From Haladaptatus sp. DJG-WS-42 (GTDB lineage Archaea; Halobacteriota; Halobacteria; Halobacteriales; Halococcaceae), in contig NZ_CP147243.1 of NCBI RefSeq assembly GCF_037198285.1, forward strand, positions 1,550,001 to 1,614,000: a DNA stretch of 64,000 nucleotides, written 5' to 3'. A program made the translations under genes and the position numbers. Shown piece by piece: positions 17,617 through 25,675 of the stretch; the first letter of the stretch is position 1; each line of letters begins with the position of its first letter. The notes beneath the pieces are model-generated. The model saw nothing but the letters and a program-made list of their open reading frames with translations. It searched no databases and had not been told where the DNA came from.

Positions 17617-17680
17617 ATAGCGCGGCGGTGGAATCCGGCTTTCGGGCCAGAGGAAACCGACGTGAGCGTATCCGGAACCG
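17546..17680 (+). promoter_or_regulatory. Candidate pheST attenuator stem-loops
   Basis: CCGAACCC (17546-17553) can pair perfectly with GGGTTCGG (17593-17600). TTTTTT follows at 17602-17607, resembling an intrinsic terminator. CGGTTCTG (17608-17615) can instead pair with CGGAACCG (17673-17680; one G-U). The GAACC and GGTTC cores occur twice each, so pairings are mutually exclusive. The Phe codons lie on the 3' arm, the T-run and the second stem, where a stalled ribosome would change folding. Confidence 0.55.
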
Positions 17681-17720
17681 CTAACTGACTTGCTCGCAGT
17701 GTACGCGACAACACCAAATA

Positions 17721-19226
17721 ATGAAACTACCCGAACCACAGGTCGCGGTCTTAGAGGCCGCGTCCGCCACAGACGCACAGACATTCTCCCGACTGGCGGA
17801 GGCCACCGACCTCCCCGCAGAGACGGTCGCTGGAGCCGCCTTCGCGCTCGAAGCCGAGGGCCTCGTCACCGTTTCTGAGGAGACTGCAGAGACCGTCACC
17901 GTCACCGACGAAGGATTCGACTATGCCGAGGACGGCCTTCCCGAAGTCCGCCTCTACAATGCGGCACTCGAACAGGGTGCGGCCGAGGACGCCGTCGAAA
18001 TGGGCCGCATCATCGGCGCATCCGGCCTCGGCGGCCCACAAGTCAACATCGCGCTCTCGAATTTCGCGCGCAAAGGCTACGGCTCGATTGACAGCGGCAA
18101 GGTATCCGTCAATGCAGACGCCGACCCTGAAGCAGACGAAGAAGCCAACGCGCTCGCCGCGCTCGTCGCGGGCGATTCCATCGAAGATAGCGACGTTCTC
18201 TCTCAGCTCTCTCGTCGCGACCTCGTCGACGTATCTGAATCGGCCATCCGCTCGGTGCGCCTCACCGACGCGGGTGTCGATGCCCTCATGGAGGGCGTCT
18301 CCGTGGCAGAAACCGTTGGCCGACTCACCACCGAGATGCTCACCTCCGGCGACTGGGAAGACGTCGAGTTCGCCGAGTACAACGTCGAAGCCGACGCAGA
18401 GCAGTATCTCGGCGGCAAAGAGCACATCCTCCGCCAGACGGCAAACCGCGTCAAAGACGTGCTCGTCGGCATGGGCTTCCAAGAGATGGAAGGCCCACAC
18501 GCAGACAGCGAGTTCTGGATTAACGACTGTCTGTTCATGCCCCAAGACCACCCGGCGCGCACCCACTGGGACCAGTTCGCCCTCGACGTGCCGCCGATGG
18601 AATCTCTCCCCGAAGGCCTCCTTGAGCGAGTGCACAACGCCCATCTCTACGGGGCAGGCGACGACGGCGAGGGCTACCACTCGCCGTGGACCGAGGACGT
18701 AGCCCGCGCAATCGACCTCCGCGGCCACACCACCTCGCTCTCAATGCGGTATCTCTCCGGCCACGAGGTCGGGGAACTCGAAAAGCCATCCCGCCATTTC
18801 TCCGTCGAAAAGGTGTACCGCAACGACACGCTCGACCCGACCCACCTGCTCGAATTCTACCAAATCGAGGGCTGGGTCATGGCCGACGACCTCTCGGTGC
18901 GCGACCTGATGGGGACGTTCACCGAGTTCTACGAGCAGTTCGGCATCACCGACTTGGAGTTCAAACCCCACTACAACCCGTACACCGAACCGAGCTTCGA
19001 GCTGTTCGGTCGCCACCCAGAGACGGGCGAAATCATCGAGATTGGGAACAGTGGCATCTTCCGCCGCGAAGTGCTCGACCCCCTCGGCGTCGAGTGCGAC
19101 GTGATGGCGTGGGGACTTGCGCTTGAACGGTTGCTCATGTTGATGCACGGCTTCGAAGACATCCGCGACGTACACGGCACGCTGTGTGACCTTGACCTGC
19201 TGCGGAACGTGGAGGTAGTCTACTAA
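17721..19226 (+). CDS. pheS: Phenylalanyl-tRNA synthetase alpha subunit
   Basis: Class II catalytic subunit (501 aa) charging tRNA-Phe with PheT. N-terminal winged-helix-like domains fill about residues 1-200. The catalytic core begins around 245 (VKDVLVGMGFQEMEGP), motif 2 lies in the central part (HFSVEKVYRND) and motif 3 is near the C-terminus (GLALERLLMLMHG). The ATG at 17721 lies about 104 nt after the leader-peptide stop and has neither an SD nor a nearby TATA box. Its last base overlaps the pheT ATG (TAATG). Confidence 0.96.
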   Translation: MKLPEPQVAVLEAASATDAQTFSRLAEATDLPAETVAGAAFALEAEGLVTVSEETAETVTVTDEGFDYAEDGLPEVRLYNAALEQGAAEDAVEMGRIIGASGLGGPQVNIALSNFARKGYGSIDSGKVSVNADADPEADEEANALAALVAGDSIEDSDVLSQLSRRDLVDVSESAIRSVRLTDAGVDALMEGVSVAETVGRLTTEMLTSGDWEDVEFAEYNVEADAEQYLGGKEHILRQTANRVKDVLVGMGFQEMEGPHADSEFWINDCLFMPQDHPARTHWDQFALDVPPMESLPEGLLERVHNAHLYGAGDDGEGYHSPWTEDVARAIDLRGHTTSLSMRYLSGHEVGELEKPSRHFSVEKVYRNDTLDPTHLLEFYQIEGWVMADDLSVRDLMGTFTEFYEQFGITDLEFKPHYNPYTEPSFELFGRHPETGEIIEIGNSGIFRREVLDPLGVECDVMAWGLALERLLMLMHGFEDIRDVHGTLCDLDLLRNVEVVY

Positions 19227-20944
19227 TGCCCGTTGTTGACGTTGACCCAGACGAACTGCGCCGCCTGACCGGCCACGACGAAAAGAGCGACGACGAGTTG
19301 AAAGATGACCTGTTCGGCCTCGGCCTCGAATTCGAGGGCGAAACCGACGACGGCGAGTTCCAACTGGAGTTCGCCCCAGACCGGCTTGACCGGCTCTCGG
19401 TCGAGGGTGTCGCCCGGTCGCTTCGCTACCAGTATGGCGACGACCGCGGCGTCTACATCCCGCGGACGAACGACGCGGACTGGTCGATTGTCGTCGACGC
19501 GTCTGTCCCGGAAGAACGCCCCTACGTGACGGGGGCAATCGTCCGCGGCGTGAACCTCTCAGACGAGGGGCTCGAATCGCTCATCCAGTTACAGGAAAAA
19601 CTCCACGCGACGATGGGGCGCAAACGCGCCAAGGGCGCAATCGGCGTCCACGACCTGACCATGCTGAAGGGCGCGAAAGCGACCGACGAGGCGGGTGAGC
19701 AGTGCATCACGTACAAGGGTGTCGACCCCGACGGCGTCACCTTCGTTGCACTCGATTCAGACCAAGAACTCACCCCGCGCGAAGTGCTCACGGAACACGA
19801 GACGGGCACAAAGTACGCAGACTTGGTGGAGGAGTTAGACCGGTATCCCGCCATCTACGACGACATTGGCCTGTTCTCGTTCCCGCCAGTCATCAACGGC
19901 CGTCGCACCGAGGTTTCGACGGACTCGCGCGACCTATTCATCGAACTCACGGGCACCGACCAGTGGACAATCGACCGGATGTGCAACATCATCTGCTACG
20001 CGCTTGACGCCCGCGGTGGCACTGTCGAACAGGTCACCGTCGAGTACCCAGACCACGAACTCACGCGCCCCGACTTCGAAGTGGAGACGAAAACTGTCAC
20101 CCACGAGCGCGTCGAGAAACTGCTCGGCCTCGACTTCGAGGAAAAAGACATCGTGGACTTGCTCGAACGCGCCGGACTCGACGCCGAAGTCGAGACGATC
20201 GGCGACGACGAACTCGCCTACGAGGTATCCGTTCCACCGTACCGCGTGGACGTGCTCCACCCGCTCGACATCGTCGACGACATCGGGCGGGCCTACGGTT
20301 TCAACGACCTTGAACCAAAGTACCCGGACGTGTCGACAGTTGGCGGCCTCCACGAGCGCTCTCGGCTCGAAACCGCCGCCCGCGACACGCTCGTCGGGCT
20401 TGGCTTCCAGGACCTGCTCAACTTCCACATGACGAGCGAAGTCGAGAACTTCGAGCGAATGGGCATCGCGCCCGAAGACGACGGTCTTGGTGCGGAGACG
20501 CCCGCGACTATCACCGAACCGTACAGCGAGGAGTACACCATGCTCCGGACGTGGAATCTCCCGTCGCTCATGATGGTCTTAGAGAACAACACCCACCGGG
20601 CGTACCCACAGAACTTGGCGGAAATCGGCTTCGTCGCCCACCGCGACGATTCGCTCAACACGCGGGTCGCAGAAGCTCGCCACGTCGCCGCCGTTCTCGC
20701 CGGCAACGACGTGTCCTACGAGGACGCGAAAGCCCGCCTGCAGGCGCTCTGTCGTGCCTTCGACGTGGAACTCGAAACTCCGGCCACAGCGCACCCGTCA
20801 TTCATCGCCGGGCGCACCGCCGCAGTCGTCGTAGCGGGCGAGGAAGCCGGTGTCATCGGCGAACTGCATCCGAAAGTGCTCGTCGAACACGGTCTCGAAC
20901 TGCCGGTCGTTGGCTTCGAATTCGACCTCTCAGCACTGCAGTAA
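19226..20944 (+). CDS. pheT: Phenylalanyl-tRNA synthetase beta subunit
   Basis: A 572-aa partner of PheS, of archaeal/eukaryal type without the bacterial anticodon-binding extension. It includes the B3/B4 editing region (about 90-270, with INGRRTEVSTDSRDLFIELTG), the B5 domain (VSVPPYRVDVLHPLDIVDDIGRA region near 330-360) and a catalytic-like domain at the end. The subunit hydrolyses misacylated Tyr-tRNA-Phe and contributes to tRNA binding. It overlaps pheS by one base, so the subunits should be produced stoichiometrically. Confidence 0.96.
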   Translation: MPVVDVDPDELRRLTGHDEKSDDELKDDLFGLGLEFEGETDDGEFQLEFAPDRLDRLSVEGVARSLRYQYGDDRGVYIPRTNDADWSIVVDASVPEERPYVTGAIVRGVNLSDEGLESLIQLQEKLHATMGRKRAKGAIGVHDLTMLKGAKATDEAGEQCITYKGVDPDGVTFVALDSDQELTPREVLTEHETGTKYADLVEELDRYPAIYDDIGLFSFPPVINGRRTEVSTDSRDLFIELTGTDQWTIDRMCNIICYALDARGGTVEQVTVEYPDHELTRPDFEVETKTVTHERVEKLLGLDFEEKDIVDLLERAGLDAEVETIGDDELAYEVSVPPYRVDVLHPLDIVDDIGRAYGFNDLEPKYPDVSTVGGLHERSRLETAARDTLVGLGFQDLLNFHMTSEVENFERMGIAPEDDGLGAETPATITEPYSEEYTMLRTWNLPSLMMVLENNTHRAYPQNLAEIGFVAHRDDSLNTRVAEARHVAAVLAGNDVSYEDAKARLQALCRAFDVELETPATAHPSFIAGRTAAVVVAGEEAGVIGELHPKVLVEHGLELPVVGFEFDLSALQ

Positions 20945-22000
20945 TCAGGGAAGGTCTGCGCCCACGGCGGCTTCGACGCTGTCGTAGCCGTCTTCTTCGA
21001 GGAGTTTCAGCAGGCCTTTGTTGATGTCGCGGGCGATGGAGGGGCCGTGATAGACGAGGCCAGTGTAGAGTTGCAGGACGCTCGCGCCTGCTTTGATTTT
21101 CTCGTAGGCGCCGCGTGCAGAGTCGATGCCGCCGACGCCGACGACGGGTTTGTCCGTGCGCTTTGCGACGAACCGAATCATCTCGGTAGCGCGCCCCTCG
21201 ATTGGCTTCCCGGAGAGACCGCCGGTCTGGGCGCTGTTCGCGTTCTGGAGGTGCGCCGGGCGGTCGGTCGAGGTGTTGGTTGCGACGACGCCGTCTAAGT
21301 CCAGTTCATCGACGACGGCGAGCGCGTCTTCGACGGCGGCGTTCGTGAGATTGGGTGAGAGTTTCACGAGCAGCGGGCTCGCGCCTGCGTCCTGAAGGGT
21401 GCTGAAAATTCGTTCGAGTGGTTCGCGGTTCTGGAGTTCGCGCAGGCCCGGCGTGTTCGGACTGGAGACGTTCACCACAAAATAGTCGCCGCCGTCTTTG
21501 ACACGCTCGTAGGTGTACAGATAGTCGTCTGCGGCGTCTTCGAGCGGTGTTGCCTTCGATTTCCCGATGTTGATCCCGAGTGGGAACTCCACGTCCACGT
21601 CTGCGAGACGTTCGCCAATCAGGTCTGCGCCCTCGTTGTTGAACCCCATGCGGTTGATGAGCGCCTCGTCCTCGGGGAGGCGGAACATGCGCGGTTTCGG
21701 GTTGCCGGGTTGGCGTTCTGCGGTGACGCCGCCAACTTCGACGTGGCTGAAGCCGAGTCCGGCGAGCGCGCCGGGAATCTCTGCGTTCTTATCGAATCCG
21801 GCGGCCACGCCAACCGGATTCTCGAACTGCTGGTTGAACGCCCGAACTCGAAGGCGTTCATCGTCCACGGTGTAGGCCCGACGCATCGCGCTCATGACGG
21901 GCGTGCCATCGACCGCGCCGAGAAAGCGGTGTGCCAGCCCGTGGGCCGTCTCGGGCGGAAGCCTGAACAGAATCGGCTTTGCCGCGTTGTAGAGTCTCAT
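20945..22000 (-). CDS. pyrD: Dihydroorotate dehydrogenase (quinone), class 2
   Basis: Oxidises dihydroorotate to orotate in pyrimidine synthesis, passing electrons to the quinone pool. The 351-aa TIM barrel has a membrane-associating N-terminal helix pair (ILFRLPPETAHGLAHRFL). It has VGVAAGFDKNAEIP near residue 60, the FMN/active-site NVSSPNTPGLRELQ region with the class 2 Ser, and a C-terminal VGVGGIDSARGAYEKI phosphate-binding loop. It converges on pheT, its stop abutting that of pheT. Confidence 0.95.
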   Translation of the reverse strand: MRLYNAAKPILFRLPPETAHGLAHRFLGAVDGTPVMSAMRRAYTVDDERLRVRAFNQQFENPVGVAAGFDKNAEIPGALAGLGFSHVEVGGVTAERQPGNPKPRMFRLPEDEALINRMGFNNEGADLIGERLADVDVEFPLGINIGKSKATPLEDAADDYLYTYERVKDGGDYFVVNVSSPNTPGLRELQNREPLERIFSTLQDAGASPLLVKLSPNLTNAAVEDALAVVDELDLDGVVATNTSTDRPAHLQNANSAQTGGLSGKPIEGRATEMIRFVAKRTDKPVVGVGGIDSARGAYEKIKAGASVLQLYTGLVYHGPSIARDINKGLLKLLEEDGYDSVEAAVGADLP

Positions 22001-22086
22001 TGTGTCACGGAGCGGAGGCCACGTCGATAAAGCCCGTGGATGTGGCGGGACGGTGAATTGAAGGCCGCGCTGTCCGCAGGTTGGGT

Positions 22087-22503
22087 ATGCCTCGCGGGAC
22101 GCAGCTCTGTTCTCTCTCAGCCCTCTCCGAAAACGAGTCGTACCTGTTCACCGTGCGCGAACTCGATGGACGCGAAGAAGAAGTCATCCTCGTCAATCTC
22201 GCAGACTGCGTCGCGGCATGGAAGAACTTCTGCCAGCACGAAACCGACCAGCGACTCGACCGCGGGATGGGCGCAGCCATCCGCGATGGCGAGCTCATCT
22301 GTCCAAAGCGCAGGTCGATGTTCGACGGCTGTTCGGGTTACTGTGACAACGGCAAAGCCGCTGGTTCGACGCTCGTAGCGGTGGACGTAACGCTCGAAGA
22401 CGGCGACGTGTATCTTACGGACGCAAAATGCAGGTTCGTCCGTGAGGGTGGCATCGACGACGGCGACGACATGCCCTCGTCGTCCTCTCACCTCACGTTT
22501 TAG
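22087..22503 (+). CDS. Rieske-fold protein with altered cluster ligand
   Basis: A 138-aa Rieske-domain protein. The first ligand motif C-x-H is intact (NFCQHETDQRL). The second motif, normally C-P-x-H-G, reads CPKRRSMFD, so Arg (CGC at 22309-22311) stands where the second His ligand should be and Arg replaces the following Gly. Four further Cys/Gly positions (GCSGYCDNG) fit the fold. An intact homologue would carry a [2Fe-2S] cluster and shuttle electrons. This copy may bind an altered cluster or none. ATG at 22087 is chosen over TTG at 22081. Its 3' end overlaps the convergent winged-helix gene by 4 nt. Confidence 0.82.
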   Translation: MPRGTQLCSLSALSENESYLFTVRELDGREEEVILVNLADCVAAWKNFCQHETDQRLDRGMGAAIRDGELICPKRRSMFDGCSGYCDNGKAAGSTLVAVDVTLEDGDVYLTDAKCRFVREGGIDDGDDMPSSSSHLTF

Positions 22504-22781
22504 TGCTCTTGCTTGCTCGATGGTGTAAGCGTGGTCGGGTCAAGCCCGCCTTCAAGATAGGCCACCCCGGTGTCGGTGATGCGGTAGACGACCTCGTCGC
22601 TGATTGCTTCGAGTAATCCATACGCGCAGAGCACTTCGAGGCGCTGTTCGACGTATTTCAAGTGCATACCGAGCCGGTTGGCAATCAGCGGTGCGTAGTC
22701 CGGTCGCTCGCGCTGGAGATAGTCCAGAATCCTGTGGTCAGCGGAGTGCATCCATGCTGCTCGCTGGGTCATTGTAGCCAT
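22500..22781 (-). CDS. PhiH1-like winged-helix DNA-binding protein
   Basis: A 93-aa protein with the haloarchaeal pattern AAWMHSADHRILDYLQRE...YAPLIANRLGMHLKYVEQRLEVLCAYGLLE, which resembles PhiH1-repressor-like winged helices. A wing follows (EVVYRITDTGVAYLEGG). It is likely a small transcriptional regulator, with target unknown. Met4 (22772) is an alternative start. A TATA-like GTTATATG at 22812-22819 on the minus strand predicts transcription from about 22789. Confidence 0.82.
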   Translation of the reverse strand: MATMTQRAAWMHSADHRILDYLQRERPDYAPLIANRLGMHLKYVEQRLEVLCAYGLLEAISDEVVYRITDTGVAYLEGGLDPTTLTPSSKQEH

Positions 22782-22935
22782 CGATACCCTTACGAGTTAT
22801 GCGACTCGGTAGCATATAACACTATCTCCGGCGTGCGCCGTGTTGGCTCGGTGTGCGAGTCGGCTGGTGGCTGTCCCCCGCAGATAGGCGCGCTGGCTCC
22901 CGGTTTAGGGACTTCGCGATACTCATTAGTAACCG

Positions 22936-22940
22936 TTATA
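22936..22940 (+). promoter_or_regulatory. TATA-like box of surface protein gene
   Basis: TTATA is centred 27 nt before the ATG at 22965, which decides that start over in-frame ATGs further upstream. Confidence 0.55.
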
Positions 22941-22964
22941 CGGCGTCCGTTCGACGCTTCAGGC

Positions 22965-23813
22965 ATGCAACGACGCGCCGCGGCCATATTTGCAGTGTTC
23001 TTCGTCGTTGCCGGTGCGGGGGCCTTCGGGCTCATCGCAACGGCCGAACAGCCGCACATCAAACTGGATAGCCCCACGTACGGCATGAACGACACGGTCA
23101 CGGTCGGCGACCGGACGTACACGGTGACGAAAATCGCCCTCGAAGAGTCGGGTGGCGGCGGGCACGGCGGTGGTGGCGGTGCCAGCTACGCCGGTGAACT
23201 ACAGTGGACAAACCAGTCTGCGCAATACACGGCGACGCTCGCAAACAACTCCACCGTGGCGTACAACGACGGCACGTACCGCGTCCTCGTCCCGAACCAG
23301 AGCAACTACACCACGTTCACGCTCAACCAAGAGTTCAACGTCACCCAGCGCCTCGCGGCTGACCCCGCCGTGGACAACGAAACCATCACCCGCAACGGCG
23401 AGCGCTACGTCGTCTACTCGGAAAACGAGAGCCTCCGCCTCCTCTCTGAGTACCTCCCTGAACCCGACACCCAAGCGTTCCAGACTGGTGACCAAATCCA
23501 GTACCAGAACAACTCGACCACCGTCCAGAGCGTGTCTGAGAGTGGGGCGACCGTCGAGTGGTTCGCACCGAAGACCAACACCATCGAACTCTCACAGGCT
23601 GGCAACGTGACCCTCTCCGGTGAGTCGTACGTCGCGAACTTCATCTCAGAAGAGGAAGTGCAGCTCTCGCCAAACTACGAGAACTTCGCGGAACAAGAAC
23701 ACGAAATCACCGAGTTCGAAGACACCATCAATGGTCTCTGGGGCATCATCATCCTGAGCCTCCTCTCGGTCATCTTCATGATCACCTTCGCGTACCTCCC
23801 GAACAAAGGCTAA
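22965..23813 (+). CDS. Membrane-anchored exported protein, unknown
   Basis: A 282-aa protein without a recognised family. The N-terminal hydrophobic segment (IFAVFFVVAGAGAFGLI, residues about 8-24) and the C-terminal segment (LWGIIILSLLSVIFMITFAYL) suggest a long extracellular loop held at both ends. The loop is Asn/Thr-rich, with many N-x-S/T sequons that could be N-glycosylated, and a Gly/His run (GGGGHGGGGG) at about 64-73. The TATA box at 22936-22940 fixes the leaderless start. It has no close operon partner. Confidence 0.78.
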   Translation: MQRRAAAIFAVFFVVAGAGAFGLIATAEQPHIKLDSPTYGMNDTVTVGDRTYTVTKIALEESGGGGHGGGGGASYAGELQWTNQSAQYTATLANNSTVAYNDGTYRVLVPNQSNYTTFTLNQEFNVTQRLAADPAVDNETITRNGERYVVYSENESLRLLSEYLPEPDTQAFQTGDQIQYQNNSTTVQSVSESGATVEWFAPKTNTIELSQAGNVTLSGESYVANFISEEEVQLSPNYENFAEQEHEITEFEDTINGLWGIIILSLLSVIFMITFAYLPNKG

Positions 23814-23819
23814 TCCGGT

Positions 23820-24017
23820 CTACGCTTTTCTTCCAGCCCACACAAAACTCGCACCGAGAGCCATCGCCACGAGCGCGCCACCGACCTGTATCCCCGCCGC
23901 AAGCGCGCTTGCTTTGGTCGTCCACGGCATCCCTGCAATGGTCGCCAGACTTACGAGGATGAGAAATACACCAGTCGCCGTCAATAAAAGTGAGAGTGCG
24001 TCAGCGACGAGTTTCAT
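23820..24017 (-). CDS. Small two-helix membrane protein
   Basis: A 65-aa protein beginning MKLVADALS. It has two hydrophobic helices (about 4-26, SLLLTATGVFLILVSLATI; and 36-60, AAGIQVGGALVAMALGASFVWAG) and a basic end (RKA). The ATG at 24017 is preferred over 24056 because a CTTTATCT element at about 24041-24048 is centred 27 nt upstream. Function is unknown. It converges with the exported protein gene. Confidence 0.65.
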   Translation of the reverse strand: MKLVADALSLLLTATGVFLILVSLATIAGMPWTTKASALAAGIQVGGALVAMALGASFVWAGRKA

Positions 24018-24048
24018 GCCTGTTTCTGGGTTCGGTTTTGAGATAAAG

Positions 24049-24330
24049 GTGAGCACACGCTGCGCGTGTGCGAGCCTCGATGCGGCTCTGCCGCATCGGA
24101 GTTTGAACCCCGGTTATTCCACTCACTTCGTTCGTTTCACTCCCTGATTCAAATCTCTTCAGCATCGAAACAGCACTCGCTCGCCGGGTTGCTCGCGAGA
24201 GAATGTAGCGGGCTGGAAGCGACCGCTGGATTTGAACGCCAGTCGCAGGCAAACTGCTCCTTCGTTCAAATCCCTTCGTTACCGTTCTCCGACTCACGGC
24301 GTGGCTCGCACACGCTCCGCGGTGCTCGCC
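24049..24330. repeat. IR-bounded noncoding block with tRNA-Lys fragments
   Basis: This gene-free stretch of about 330 bp is not random. GCGTGTGCGAGCC (24064-24076) is matched by its exact reverse complement at 24303-24315, and the similarity extends outward over about 28 bp. Internal perfect hairpins lie at 24053-24071 and 24078-24098. AGCGGGCTGGAAG (24207-24219) repeats directly at 24349-24361 in the tRNA-Lys end. GTTCAAATCCCTTC (24264-24277) is an exact inverted copy of the tRNA T-arm (24358-24371). It looks like a decayed mobile element or an attachment-site scar. No protein gene is supported here. Confidence 0.55.
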
Positions 24331-24350
24331 GGAGTTGTTCGTCGTAAAAG

Positions 24351-24424
24351 CGGGCTGGAAGGGATTTGAACCCCTGGCCGTCTGGTTAAAAGCCAGACGC
24401 TCTGCCTAACTGAGCTACCAGCCC
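24351..24424 (-). tRNA. tRNA-Lys (anticodon UUU)
   Basis: On the minus strand a full cloverleaf can be folded: acceptor GGGCTGG/CCAGCCC, D-arm GCTC/GAGC, anticodon stem TCTGG/CCAGA with loop CTTTTAA giving anticodon TTT, 5-nt variable loop, and T-arm with TTCAAAT. G is the discriminator base and CCA is not encoded. There is no intron. Fragments of its 3' end recur in the adjacent noncoding block. Confidence 0.96.
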
Positions 24425-24482
24425 TGTACCTCCATCTACCGGTGGTTAGTGGTAAACCTTTACGATTCCGTCTGCTGGTTTG

Positions 24483-25157
24483 CTACTCTTCGTCCCACGC
24501 GGCGTCCAGTGCTTCTGTGACGATGTCGCTGGGAGTCACGCCTTGAATTGACGCCTTGCGTCGCAGTTCGCGGTAGGCGTTCATCGGCAACGAGAGGGTG
24601 ACTTCGCCGGGGTGGACGCCCTGTTCTGCGAGGGCGGCTTCGACGCTCTCACCGTTGTTGATGGCGCTCGCGGCGGCGCGCACCTGCCGGACGGTGAGGT
24701 CGTTGTCGAGGACGGCCCACGCCAGCAGGAAGCGTGATTCGCCTCGGACGCGGGCGATGTGTTTGGCGGCGGTTGGGGCGATTTCGCCTTGGGCGACGTG
24801 GCGACGGATGGCGCGGGGGAGGTCGTGGACGCGCGCCCACTTGCGGATAAAGGAGACGGTGACGCCGCCGTCGGCGCGGGCGGCTGCAGCTTTGTAGGAC
24901 CCTTCGCCGCGCACGAGGGCGGCGCAGGCGGCCGCGCCTTCGAGCATGTAGACGTAGTCTTCGTCGCCGATGGTGTTGTTGGCGAAGTTGCGCACCGTCT
25001 CTGCGGCGGCGGCGAGGCTCTCTGGGTCGTCGGGGTCGAAGCGGGCGGCTTCTTGCGCGCGCTCGCCGGTGACCGCGGGGTCGCCACGGATGACGGGTTC
25101 ACCGACGGGCGACTCGCGCCCTGCACCTATCTCGTCGCGTCGCCGCGGCTCTCTCAT
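24483..25157 (-). CDS. Haloarchaeal helix-turn-helix/RHH-like protein
   Basis: A 224-aa conserved haloarchaeal-type protein. The central region (IRKWARVHDLPRAIRRHV...IAPTAAKHIARVRGE) resembles the helix-turn-helix of ParB/KorB-like proteins. The C-terminus (VTLSLPMNAYRELRRKASIQG, then SDIVTEALDAAW) looks like a ribbon-helix-helix. This suggests DNA binding, with target unknown. The ATG at 25157 avoids a spurious Arg-rich extension. The tRNA-Lys lies downstream, and a 48-codon ORF lies upstream on the same strand and may be co-transcribed. Confidence 0.75.
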   Translation of the reverse strand: MREPRRRDEIGAGRESPVGEPVIRGDPAVTGERAQEAARFDPDDPESLAAAAETVRNFANNTIGDEDYVYMLEGAAACAALVRGEGSYKAAAARADGGVTVSFIRKWARVHDLPRAIRRHVAQGEIAPTAAKHIARVRGESRFLLAWAVLDNDLTVRQVRAAASAINNGESVEAALAEQGVHPGEVTLSLPMNAYRELRRKASIQGVTPSDIVTEALDAAWDEE

Positions 25158-25235
25158 ACGACGCCGTAGGTGGATGGAACGTAAAAATCTGCGCGTGGCG
25201 TGCGCTCTCCGCACACAGCTATCGAGGCTGGGTCG

Positions 25236-25382
25236 TCAGTCGTCTGCGGCTTCGCGTTGCTCTGAGAGTTTCTCCCAGATTTCGGTGCAGCCACTTCCAT
25301 CCGCTAAGTCGTCTAAGTGGCTCGTCTCGTTGTTCTCTGCTTGGTCTGAATCGGCGTCTGTGGTTGGTGTCTGGTTACTCAA
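25236..25382 (-). CDS. Small acidic protein, TTG start (48 aa)
   Basis: A short ORF missed by length cutoffs. TTG at 25382 is preceded by a strong SD GGAGGG with 7-nt spacing. The product is Asp/Glu/Thr-rich at first, then has a conserved-looking motif DGSGCTEIWEKLSEQREAA. One Cys is present. No family function is recognised. It lies 78 nt upstream of the HTH protein on the same strand, so the pair may form an operon; a TATA-like CTTATTTG lies further upstream near 25485-25492. Confidence 0.65.
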   Translation of the reverse strand: MSNQTPTTDADSDQAENNETSHLDDLADGSGCTEIWEKLSEQREAADD

Positions 25383-25675
25383 GTGGTGTCCCTCCGTTCG
25401 ATTGCGGGTGCGCTCTGAGTCAAGACGTGAGAGCGCGCCGGTGTCGGGGTTAGCTGACCTACCACCTCGTAGAAGCCTAACTCAAATAAGCCCGCGCTCA
25501 CCTGAAAGTCTGACCCACAAAACCGCCTGTCGGCAACATCACCCGCTTTCTGCGACGCTCAAACCGTGTTAAAATAGCGTGCCTGCGTGCGGTTTTCTCA
25601 TTTCTCTCTGTCACCACCGCCGGGGAACGTTGCTCGGGCCGGTGGGCTTTGGGTCGCCCGGGCGCTAGCACGGGT

